From assembly GCF_900115565.1 (NCBI RefSeq), contig NZ_FOWW01000007.1, positions 186,001 to 250,000 of the forward strand: a stretch of DNA of 64,000 nt, read 5' to 3'. Source of the stretch: Amycolatopsis arida (GTDB lineage: Bacteria > Actinomycetota > Actinomycetes > Mycobacteriales > Pseudonocardiaceae). The notes under the pieces were generated by a model. It was not told the DNA's origin. It worked only from the letters and a program-made list of their open reading frames with translations, and searched no databases. Position 1 is the stretch's first letter, and each line of letters begins with the position of its first letter. This document shows positions 57,818-64,000 of this stretch, piece by piece. The translations under genes were made by a program, and so were the position numbers.

Positions 57818-57889
57818 CTCGAGTGCCGCACCGGTCTTGAGTACCGCGCCGATCTCGAGTGCCGCGCCGATCTCGAGTGCCGCGCACCA
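57818..57889. repeat. Four 18-bp tandem repeats
   Basis: Units start at 57818, 57836, 57854 and 57872; consensus CTCGAGTGCCGCGCCGAT. Would encode a six-residue Arg/Ser/His-rich repeat on the minus strand, but no gene is supported there. Confidence 0.88.
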
Positions 57890-58185
57890 ACGGCCCGGGA
57901 TCCGGCCGACCCTGGCGCCGCGGTCGCCAGGCGCGCGACCTGGTTCGCCGCCGTCGGCAGCACGCCGAGGGGAACACCGGCGCCGCCCGCCATCTGGCCG
58001 GCCTCCTGAGCGATCACCGCCACGACGACGAGCACGAACTCCCCGCACAGCTCCCGGAACGGATGCACCCGGCGCGACGAACAAACGCGCACGGCTCGAC
58101 GAACCGCTGGGCGAACAAGGCTTGACGAACCCAGAAGCAGCGCCTACCGCAGAACCCGCCCTCCCATCGGGGGGCCGGCGCCCAG

Positions 58186-58253
58186 TTCCAGTCTATCGGT
58201 GCTGGGGCCTGGGGAAGGGCGTCGCGGAAAATGGGGACAACTTCGTGGTCCGG
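58186..58253. repeat. Dispersed repeat, copy B
   Basis: Gap-free match to 19005-19072 (about 85% identity over 68 bp), same orientation, sharing TTCCAGT, ATCGGTGCT-like, GGGGAAGGGC and AATGGGGACAACTTCG segments. Located 39 kb from copy A. Confidence 0.8.
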
Positions 58254-58311
58254 GGGCTCCGTTCGCGCTGGTTCGGCTCGTCCGGCCGGTTCGAATGGTC
58301 CCTTCGGCCCA

Positions 58312-58627
58312 CCGCCGCGATTGGTTCGGTCGGGTCGGTGAGTTCGGCTACCGCGATTGACTGGGCCCGCTCCCTCCGACCGTTGCCAACACCTCGGCTG
58401 AACCACCCGGTGCGATCAATGCGACCGGCTCAACCGATGCGATCGGCTCAGCTGACCCGGCGGGCCCAACCGCCGCGATTGGTTCGGTCGGGTCGGTGAG
58501 TTCGGCTACCGCGATTGACTGGGCCCGCTCCCTCCGACCGTTGCCAACACCTCGGCTGAACCAGCCGGTTCGATCAATGCGACCGGCTCGACCGATGCGA
58601 TCGGCTCAACTGGCCCGGCGCGCCCCG
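58312..58627. repeat. 158-bp tandem duplication plus degenerate copies
   Basis: Copy 1 58312-58469 and copy 2 58470-58627 are nearly identical (the first 100 bp exactly; a few substitutions such as CACCCGGTGCG versus CAGCCGGTTCG later). A third, decayed copy begins at about 58628 with one extra base near its start, and fragments continue to about 58780. Confidence 0.92.
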
Positions 58628-58903
58628 GCCCGTGCGATTGGTTCGGTCGAATCAGCCGGCTCGGCTACCGCGACTGGCTCGGCTGAGCCTGGCCGGCTCA
58701 ATCGGCCCGCGCGGCGCCACCGCATCGGCTGGACCGGCCGGTGCGGTCGTTGCGATTCGTTCGGTCGGGTCGGTCAGTGCGGCCGGTGCGCCTGACTTGG
58801 TCGGGCCAGCCGATACGGCGGTGCGCCCGACTCAACCGGCCCGGCTGCCGCGACTGGCTCGGCTGGGCCGGTCGGTGCGTCTGGTGGGGTCGGGTCGGTC
58901 GGT

Positions 58904-59254
58904 TCAGCCCCAGCCGAGCTCGTGCAGCCGGGTGTCGTCGATGCCGAAGTGGTGCGCGATCTCGTGCACCACGGTGATCGCGACCTCGTCGACCACCTGC
59001 TCCTCGCTGTCGCACATCGCCAGGATCGGCTCCCGGTAGATGAAGATCTGGTCGGGCAGCACGCCGCCGTAGTCCGACATCCGCTCGGTGAGCGCGATGC
59101 CCGAGTAGAGCCCGAGGATGTCCGGCTCCTCGAAGTTGCGCTCCTCCACCAGCACCACGACGTTGTCCATGGCGGCGGCGAACTCGGCCGGCACCAGGTC
59201 CAGCGCCTCCGCGACCAGCTCCTCGAAGCGCTGCCGCGTCATCTCCACCGGCAT
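58904..59254 (-). CDS. Minimal zinc metallopeptidase family protein (Rv3836-like)
   Basis: 116 residues, ATG 59254. Zincin signature VVHEIAHHFGIDD (HExxH plus a downstream Asp) near residues 96-108, with YSGIALTERMSDYGGVLPDQ and FIYREPILAMC before it. Metallopeptidase_6/DUF1025 type. Matches the Rv3836-Rv3835 neighbour pair in M. tuberculosis. Small enough that partners or propeptide regulation are likely; natural substrate unknown. Starts 5 bp after the stop of the septum-formation-family gene. Confidence 0.9.
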   Translation of the reverse strand: MPVEMTRQRFEELVAEALDLVPAEFAAAMDNVVVLVEERNFEEPDILGLYSGIALTERMSDYGGVLPDQIFIYREPILAMCDSEEQVVDEVAITVVHEIAHHFGIDDTRLHELGWG

Positions 59255-59259
59255 CGCCG

Positions 59260-60282
59260 CTACCCGCCCGACCCGGACCGCTCCGCCGAGGTCGCGGCGT
59301 CGGTCGACGGGTCGGACGACTCCGACTCCGGCGCGCTCGACTCCGCCGACTCGGGCTGCTTCCGGATACTGCCGTGCACCACGGCCAGGCCGCTGTCGTC
59401 CGGCAGCGTCGCCCCCACCTTGCAGTTGACCTTGGTGGAGCCGGCGTCCCAGCTCTCCTGCTCGCGCACGTCCCAGCCGAGGATGAGCTCCTGCTCGGCC
59501 AGGTCCATGCCCCCGGAGTACTCCTCGACGGCCTCGTTGCACCGCAGGTCGAGCCAGGCCATCTGCTTGTCCTGCGACGGGTAGCCCTCGGTGAACTCCT
59601 CGGCGAGGTCGATCGTCGCCACGATCTCGTAGGAGTGCGGCCCCGCGCAGCTCACCGGATCGCCCACGGTCTTGCCGACCAGCGCCAGGCACGTCCCCGG
59701 CTCCCACACGTTCGACTGGTCCACCTCGGCGGCCGGCGCGTCCAGCGTTTGCAGCCCGCCGCCGGGGCCGGCCCACTGCAGCCCACAGCGGAGCTGCCGG
59801 TCGCCCTCGACCCACTCCTCCTCGGGCGGCCGGAGCACACCGAGCGTGAGCTTGCCGTACGGGTCGAGCGGCTTGCCCAGGTACGCCTCGCCGATCTCAC
59901 CGCACCGCTCCTCGGCGATCTGCCGCCACAGCGTGAGGTCCGGCGACGGCACCCCCGGCGGGTACTGGTCGGAGATGTCCACCACACCGGTCACCTCGAA
60001 CAGGTGCGGCTGGGTGCACGGCACCGTGCGGGCGTCGCCGGCGTCCGGCTGCGTCCAGGACAGGCAGCTGCCCGCGGGGGAGTGGAAGGCCACCCGCTTG
60101 GCCTCGGCCGCGGCGGCCGCCTTCTGCTCCTCCGGGCTGATGTGCCAGGAGAACGCCCAGCTCAACGCGAGCGCGCCCAGCGCGCCGACGGCCGCGCCGG
60201 CCATCAGCAGCTGGGTGCGCAACGTGCGGGCCGCGCGGGCGGAACGCCCCGCGACCACGGAGTCAATGGACATCTCCTCCAT
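59260..60282 (-). CDS. Septum-formation-family membrane protein (Rv3835-like)
   Basis: 340 residues from ATG 60282 (or ATG 60273). One N-terminal membrane helix (MAGAAVGALGALALSWAFSW), then two similar extracytoplasmic septum-formation domains with paired Cys (GSCLSWTQPD...VPCTQPHLFEV and GTCLALVGKTVGDPVSCAGP...SYEIV). The Ser/Glu-rich tail is low-complexity. Linked to cell division by family name only; no experimental role is certain. Operon with the metallopeptidase gene, as in mycobacteria. Confidence 0.85.
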   Translation of the reverse strand: MEEMSIDSVVAGRSARAARTLRTQLLMAGAAVGALGALALSWAFSWHISPEEQKAAAAAEAKRVAFHSPAGSCLSWTQPDAGDARTVPCTQPHLFEVTGVVDISDQYPPGVPSPDLTLWRQIAEERCGEIGEAYLGKPLDPYGKLTLGVLRPPEEEWVEGDRQLRCGLQWAGPGGGLQTLDAPAAEVDQSNVWEPGTCLALVGKTVGDPVSCAGPHSYEIVATIDLAEEFTEGYPSQDKQMAWLDLRCNEAVEEYSGGMDLAEQELILGWDVREQESWDAGSTKVNCKVGATLPDDSGLAVVHGSIRKQPESAESSAPESESSDPSTDAATSAERSGSGG

Positions 60283-60346
60283 GATGCCTGCAGTTTGCGG
60301 TGTCCCGGAGCCGACCGGTCGATAGTGTGGGGCACAGCGTGCTGCC

Positions 60347-60385
60347 CAGCGGTACGGTGCCGGTACCAGCGGTACGGTGCCGGTA
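60347..60385. repeat. Two 19-20-bp direct repeats in the divergent promoter region
   Basis: CAGCGGTACGGTGCCGGTA at 60347-60365 and 60367-60385, 20-bp period. Lies between the divergent starts at 60282 and 60479, a position that suits a regulator binding side by side on the same helix face. Confidence 0.7.
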
Positions 60386-60396
60386 GATGCCAATCC

Positions 60397-60481
60397 GACC
60401 GAAAGCAAACTGTTCGGCCCATCAGCACGTCGCGAGTGCGGTCGGCTTGCTTTCGGTCTCCTTGGTCATGGAGTGCTGATG
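60397..60481 (+). promoter_or_regulatory. Possible pseudoknot leader that hides the start codon of the DUF1190-like gene
   Basis: GACCGAAAGCAA (60397-60408) is perfectly complementary to TTGCTTTCGGTC (60447-60458). CATCAGCAC (60420-60428), in the loop of that stem, is perfectly complementary to GTGCTGATG (60473-60481), which contains the spacer and ATG start codon of the next gene. The two stems cross, so they would form an H-type pseudoknot or alternate. This could control translation. No known riboswitch class was recognised. Confidence 0.55.
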
Positions 60482-61051
60482 ACGGACGACATGCCCCCTG
60501 GCGGGGAGCCGCGGTCGCGCGGCTCGATGCGGCACCAGGAGCCCGGCTCCACCACCCCGCGCCAGCCCACCGTGGCCGAACAGCGAGCCCGGCGCAAGGC
60601 GCTCGCCGAGGAACGCGACCGGGAGATCGCCCAGCAGGAGGCCGAGCGCAAGGCGGAGACCCGGCGCAAGGTGCTGATCGGCAGCGGCGTCACGGTCGGC
60701 CTGGTCGGCCTCGTCGCGGGCTGGTACCTGGTGGTGGCCCCGGAGGAGGTCACCGCGGTGTGCACCAACGCCGAGGGCATCGTCGCCCAGAACCCGGAGC
60801 ACTGCGACGAGGAGTACGTCCGCAGCCACGGTGGCTACATCGGGCCCGGCGGCTTCTTGTTCCTGCCACTGCCCGGCGGCGGGATGGGCCAGTACCGCTA
60901 CAACTACGGCGGCACGGGTGCTCCCGGCACGCGGGTCTCCGGCGGTACGTTCACCCGGCCGTCCAACGCCACGATCACCACCAAGACCGGCAAGACGATC
61001 CAGCGCGGCGGGTTCGGGATCAGCGGCAGCGGCAAGAGCGGGGGCTCCTGA
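60479..61051 (+). CDS. DUF1190/YgiB-like membrane-anchored protein
   Basis: 190 residues, ATG 60479 with GGAG upstream. A charged helical cytoplasmic segment (EERDREIAQQEAERKAETRR), one membrane helix (VLIGSGVTVGLVGLVAGWYL), then VCTNAEGIVAQNPEHCDEEY (Cys pair) and a Gly/Tyr-rich region (FLFLPLPGGGMGQYRYNYGG). Resembles the E. coli YjfM/YgiB type, which also sits beside a glutathionylspermidine-synthase-like gene. The start codon lies inside a possible regulatory RNA fold. Confidence 0.65.
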   Translation: MTDDMPPGGEPRSRGSMRHQEPGSTTPRQPTVAEQRARRKALAEERDREIAQQEAERKAETRRKVLIGSGVTVGLVGLVAGWYLVVAPEEVTAVCTNAEGIVAQNPEHCDEEYVRSHGGYIGPGGFLFLPLPGGGMGQYRYNYGGTGAPGTRVSGGTFTRPSNATITTKTGKTIQRGGFGISGSGKSGGS

Positions 61052-61052
61052 G

Positions 61053-62219
61053 TTGCACCGGGAGTCCGGCAGCCCGCGCCGGGACTGGCAGCGGGTGGTC
61101 GAGGAACAGGGGTTGGTGTTCGGCACGCCCGCGCGTTACAGCAGCGGGCAGGCGCGGCCGTACTGGGACGAGTCGGTGCACTACGTGTTCGACATGGACG
61201 AGATCCTCTCCGTCGAGGCCGATGTCGAGCTGCTGCACTCGATGTGCCTGGACGCGGTGGACAACGTCGTGCTCACCGAGCGTTACGCCGACTTCGGCAT
61301 CCCCGAGTGGGTGTGGCCACACATCGCCGAGTCGTGGCGGCGCCGGGACCCACACCTCTACGGCCGGTTCGACCTGCGCTACGACGGCAAGAGCCCGGCG
61401 AAGCTGCTGGAGTACAACGCGGACACGCCGACCTCGCTGCTCGAGGCCGCGGTCGTGCAGTGGCACTGGAAGACCGACGTGTTCGAGGTCGACGACCAGT
61501 GGAACTCGATCCACGAGCGGCTGGTGGAGCGGTGGGCGGAGATCGCCGGATCGCTGCCGTCGAACGAGTTGTACTTCACCTGGTCCTCGGCCGACCCCAC
61601 CGGCGAGGACCACATCACCACCTCCTACCTCCAGGAGACCGCCGCCGAGGCCGGGCTGGACACGGTCGGGTTGGCGATCGAGGAGATCGGCTGGGACCCG
61701 CTGCTGAAGCGCTTCGTCGATCTCGAGGAGGCGCCGATGAACACGATCGTCAAGCTCTACCCGTGGGAGTGGGTGGTCGACGAGGAATTCGGCCGCCACG
61801 CCGTGGAGTCGTTGCCGCAGACGCTGTGGGTCGAGCCACTGTGGAAGATGCTGTTGTCCAACAAGGCGCTGCTGGCGATCCTCTGGGAGAACTACCCCGG
61901 CCACCCGAACCTGCTGCCCGCGTTCCTCGACGACCCGGGGCTGCTCACCGAGTACGTCCGCAAGCCGAAGCTCGGCAGGGAGGGCGCCAACGTGCGGATC
62001 GTGGCGCCCGGGTACGAGACCGAGACCGGTGGTGTCTACGGCGCCGAGGGGTTCGTGTACCAGGCGTTCGACCCGCTGCCGGAGTTCGACGGCTACCGGC
62101 CGGCGCTGGGCGCGTGGATCGTCGGGGACAACGCGGCCGGCCTCGGCATCCGGGAGACCGCGGGACTGGTGACCGACGACGGCGCGGCGTTCGTCCCCCA
62201 CCGCATCCCCGAGTCGTGA
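61053..62219 (+). CDS. Glutathionylspermidine-synthase-like ATP-grasp enzyme (YgiC/YjfC type)
   Basis: 388 residues from TTG 61053, 1 bp after the upstream stop; length equals the E. coli YgiC family. No ATG is available near the start. Core features: YWDESVHYVFDMDEILSVEA, RFDLRYDGKSPAKLLEYNAD, TPTSLLEAAVVQWHWKTDVF, MNTIVKLYPWEWVVDEEFG, LWKMLLSNKALLAILWENYP, KPKLGREGANVRIV (Lys and Gly of the ATP-binding loop). Forms a peptide-amine type bond in the founding members; the true substrates of this subfamily are unknown. Confidence 0.88.
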   Translation: MHRESGSPRRDWQRVVEEQGLVFGTPARYSSGQARPYWDESVHYVFDMDEILSVEADVELLHSMCLDAVDNVVLTERYADFGIPEWVWPHIAESWRRRDPHLYGRFDLRYDGKSPAKLLEYNADTPTSLLEAAVVQWHWKTDVFEVDDQWNSIHERLVERWAEIAGSLPSNELYFTWSSADPTGEDHITTSYLQETAAEAGLDTVGLAIEEIGWDPLLKRFVDLEEAPMNTIVKLYPWEWVVDEEFGRHAVESLPQTLWVEPLWKMLLSNKALLAILWENYPGHPNLLPAFLDDPGLLTEYVRKPKLGREGANVRIVAPGYETETGGVYGAEGFVYQAFDPLPEFDGYRPALGAWIVGDNAAGLGIRETAGLVTDDGAAFVPHRIPES

Positions 62220-62280
62220 TAGAAGCTCACCGACCGGAAGAATCCACCCGCGACAATCCACGTCCACACCGGGAGTACCT

Positions 62281-62745
62281 GTGACGCTGCCCGCCTCGAC
62301 GGCCCTCGCGCTGTCCGACACGTTCGGCACCGACCTCGTCCGCGGGATCGGCGCGATCCTGCTGTACGCGGTCGTCGGTCTGCTGCTGATGCTGCTCGGC
62401 TTCTACGCGATCGACTGGAGCACGCCCGGCAAGCTGTCCGAGCTCGTCCGGCGGGGCCTGCCCAACGCGGTGCTGGTCACCGCGTCCGGGCTGCTCTCGA
62501 TGGCGTTCATCATCGTCGTCGCGATCTTCAACTCGGCCAGCGACCTGACCGAGGGCCTGATCACCTCGCTGGTCTACGGCCTGGTCGGGATCATCGCGCA
62601 GGTGGCCGCCGTGCGGCTGCTGGAGTGGTCGACCCGGATCGACGTGCGCTCGACGATCGAGGGCGAGAAGTTCGCCCCGGCGAGCCTCGTGGTGGCCGCC
62701 GCGCACCTCGCGCTCGGTCTCGTGGTCGCCGTCGCGATCTCCTGA
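62281..62745 (+). CDS. DUF350 membrane protein (YjfL-like)
   Basis: 154 residues from GTG 62281, four membrane helices (GIGAILLYAVVGLLLMLLGF, AVLVTASGLLSMAFIIVVAI, SLVYGLVGIIAQVAAVRLLE, SLVVAAAHLALGLVVAVAIS). DUF350 family. Follows the GSP-like gene by 61 bp; DUF1190-like, GSP-synthase-like and DUF350 proteins are also neighbours in the E. coli yjf region, so the three act together, perhaps as an envelope system. No function demonstrated. Confidence 0.87.
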   Translation: MTLPASTALALSDTFGTDLVRGIGAILLYAVVGLLLMLLGFYAIDWSTPGKLSELVRRGLPNAVLVTASGLLSMAFIIVVAIFNSASDLTEGLITSLVYGLVGIIAQVAAVRLLEWSTRIDVRSTIEGEKFAPASLVVAAAHLALGLVVAVAIS

Positions 62746-62897
62746 CCCCCCGTTGTAAGGGAACTGTGACCTCCGCTGTGACCTGTCCACCAGCAGCGCG
62801 CTGACCAGGAAAGACAGCACCCTTCGCGGTCGGTGACGCCTCGTCCCACCCATCCCGGGGGTCGGCTCGGCCCGTCTCCGGCACTACGGTTGCCGGT

Positions 62898-63806
62898 GTG
62901 CGCCTACTGAGGACACCCGAGGACCGATTCGAGGACCTGCCCGACTTCGACTACGAGCCGCACTACGTCGACATCCCCGATCCGGACGGCGGCCTGCTGC
63001 GGGTGGGCTACGTCGAGGCCGGCCCGGCCGACGGCCGGGCCGTGCTGCTGCTGCACGGCGAGCCGAGCTGGTCGTTCCTGTACCGCAAGCTGCTGCCGGT
63101 GCTCGCCGACGCCGGGCTGCGCGCCGTCGCGCCCGACCTGGTGGGCTTCGGCCGGTCGGACAAGCCAGCCGAGATGGCCGACCACACCTACGCCAAGCAC
63201 GTCGAGTGGATGCGCCGGCTCGCCTTCGAGGCGCTGGACCTGCGTGAGGTCACCCTGGTCGGCCAGGACTGGGGCGGGCTGATCGGCCTGCGGCTGGTGG
63301 CCGAGCATCCCGGGCGGTTCGCCGGGGTGGTGGCCGCCAACACCGGGCTGCCCACCGGCGACCACGACATGCCCGAGGCGTGGTGGGCGTTCCGCGCCAT
63401 GGTGGAGAGCACCCAGGTGTTCGAGGTGGGGCGGGCCGTGCAGTCCGGCTGCCGGACCGAGCTGACCGAGGAGGTCAGGACCGCCTACGACGCGCCGTTC
63501 CCCAACGAGATGTACAAGGCAGGGCCGAGGGCGATGCCGACGCTGGTGCCGACCCGACCGGACGACCCGGCGACCCCGGCCAACCGCGCCGCGTGGGCCA
63601 AGCTGTCCACCATGGACATTCCGTTCCTGTGCGCGTTCTCCGACGGCGACCCGATCACCGGCCCGGTCGGCCCGATGCTCCAGCGGGCGATGAAGGGCGC
63701 GACCGGCCGGGAGCACCCGACGATCACCGGTGCGGGGCACTTCCTGCAGGAGGACGCCGGCGAGGAGCTCGGCGAGGTGGTTGCCCGCTTCGCCCGCTCG
63801 TACTGA
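62898..63806 (+). CDS. Haloalkane-dehalogenase-like alpha/beta hydrolase
   Basis: 302 residues from GTG 62898. DhlA-type (HLD-I) layout: HGEPSWSFLYRKLLP (residues 53-67, oxyanion), APDLVGFGRSDKP, nucleophile Asp124 in VGQDWGGLIGLRL (the adjacent Trp125 is the first halide ligand), acid Asp in FSDGDPITGP and base His in TGAGHFLQED. Would hydrolyse carbon-halogen bonds, though close relatives can be epoxide hydrolases or have unknown ester substrates. The second halide-binding Trp was not placed with confidence. Confidence 0.82.
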   Translation: MRLLRTPEDRFEDLPDFDYEPHYVDIPDPDGGLLRVGYVEAGPADGRAVLLLHGEPSWSFLYRKLLPVLADAGLRAVAPDLVGFGRSDKPAEMADHTYAKHVEWMRRLAFEALDLREVTLVGQDWGGLIGLRLVAEHPGRFAGVVAANTGLPTGDHDMPEAWWAFRAMVESTQVFEVGRAVQSGCRTELTEEVRTAYDAPFPNEMYKAGPRAMPTLVPTRPDDPATPANRAAWAKLSTMDIPFLCAFSDGDPITGPVGPMLQRAMKGATGREHPTITGAGHFLQEDAGEELGEVVARFARSY

Positions 63807-63816
63807 GCGGGCGAAG
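63788..63816. terminator. Hairpin overlapping the stop codon of the dehalogenase-like gene
   Basis: CTTCGCCCGCTC (63788-63799) pairs perfectly with GAGCGGGCGAAG (63805-63816) around the 5-nt loop GTACT; the TGA stop (63804-63806) is inside the structure. Lies between convergent genes. Confidence 0.75.
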
Positions 63817-63836
63817 GCGGGCGAGGGCGAGCCGCG

Positions 63837-64000
63837 TCAGTCGTCCGTCTCGGCCAGCCGCTTGATCGTCGCCAGCCGCCGGTCCCACTCGGCGGCCAGG
63901 TCGGCCATCCACCGTGCCGTGGCGGTGAGCGCCCGGGCCCGCGGGGTGTAACGCACCTCGCGGCCGGCCCGCGTTGAGGACACGAGGCCGGCCTGCTCCA
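63837..64000 (-). CDS. ArsR-type winged-helix regulator, C-terminal part, cut by window edge
   Basis: Only the last 54 residues are visible. The stretch LEQAGLVSSTRAGREVRYTP is the end of the recognition helix plus the wing of an ArsR/SmtB-type HTH, followed by RARALTATARWMADLAAEWD and a short charged tail. Likely a transcriptional repressor; ligand unknown. Convergent with the dehalogenase-like gene. Confidence 0.75.
   Translation of the reverse strand, partial: EQAGLVSSTRAGREVRYTPRARALTATARWMADLAAEWDRRLATIKRLAETDD

Larger units (their letters stand above)
57636..58903. other. Repeat-rich gene desert
   Basis: About 1.27 kb without a supportable gene. Contains an 18-bp tandem array (57818-57889), dispersed repeat copy B (58186-58253), a 158-bp tandem duplication (58312-58627) with degenerate further copies to about 58780, and many GGTTCGGTCGGGTCGGT-type short motifs through 58905. 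Composition differs from the coding surroundings. Confidence 0.75.

Noticed and set aside
57628-58092. Minus-strand ORF of 154 codons over the 18-bp tandem array
   Set aside because: Built from a six-residue Arg/Ser/His repeat, no ribosome site, no family resemblance.

Overview
The window is very GC-rich and reads as chromosome of an actinomycete with an arabinogalactan (type IV) cell wall, most probably a member of the Pseudonocardiales. The evidence is a nearly complete galactan pathway (Wzm/Wzt exporter, GlfT1, GlfT2, Glf, DprE1/DprE2, decaprenyl-phosphoribose synthase and phosphatase), several mycobacterial-type GT-C arabinosyltransferase-like proteins, a proteasome activator Bpa, ESX (type VII) accessory proteins and DUF3558/DUF4232 lipoproteins. 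Gene content follows several M. tuberculosis blocks (Rv3778c-Rv3783, Rv3789-91, Rv3805c-09c, Rv3813c-16c, Rv3631-34c, Rv3835-38c), but these blocks are rearranged and separated by lineage-specific inserts. No embA/B/C and no mycolate genes are seen. The genus cannot be fixed from the sequence alone.

Layout. 1-6.6 kb: a class-V aminotransferase-fold protein and bpa, then an inserted nonulosonic (sialic) acid locus (SpsF-like and NeuA cytidylyltransferases, NeuC, NeuB, a coiled-coil protein, a GT29-like sialyltransferase). 6.7-9.5 kb: wzm-wzt-glfT1. 9.7-13.6 kb: an ESX accessory island (PPE-like substrate, DUF3558 lipoprotein, small helical T7SS protein, EspG). 13.6-18.8 kb: glfT2, gtrA, dprE1-dprE2 and a YbaB-like gene. 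19-24.4 kb: a frameshifted membrane-protein remnant, then glf-PAP2-ubiA, then a DUF6541 membrane protein. 24.7-27.2 kb: LLM oxidoreductase, HAD phosphatase, PlsC-type acyltransferase. 27.3-37.3 kb: AftB-like, flippase, GT2 and AftA-like genes, galE, and a DUF6541-PpgS-DUF2304 operon.

37.7-47.5 kb holds the most unusual block. A minus-strand operon of nine genes, mostly joined by 4-bp start/stop overlaps, encodes an ATP-grasp enzyme, a HAD phosphatase, an acyl carrier protein, an SDR reductase, an AMP-forming acyl ligase, LuxE-like and LuxC-like proteins (the acyl-to-aldehyde reductase pair of bioluminescent bacteria) and a flippase-like membrane protein. Divergent from it are a DegT-type sugar aminotransferase and a Gfo/Idh oxidoreductase. 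No luciferase is present. I read this as an ACP-based module that activates and reduces an acyl group, possibly for decorating a cell-surface glycan.

47.5-64 kb: small ORFs, an alpha/beta hydrolase, a repeat-rich gene desert, a hydrolase pseudogene with many frameshifts, coaA, a macro-domain protein, pheA, a histidine phosphatase, tenA, a DUF4232 lipoprotein, an MFS permease, a second repeat-rich desert with a 158-bp tandem duplication, a minimal zinc metallopeptidase, a septum-formation-family protein, a DUF1190-like/GSP-synthase-like/DUF350 trio preceded by a possible pseudoknot leader, a haloalkane-dehalogenase-like hydrolase and the end of an ArsR-type regulator. No tRNA, rRNA, CRISPR array or intact transposase was recognised. 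The two deserts and the 18.8-19.2 kb gap share or contain duplicated sequence.
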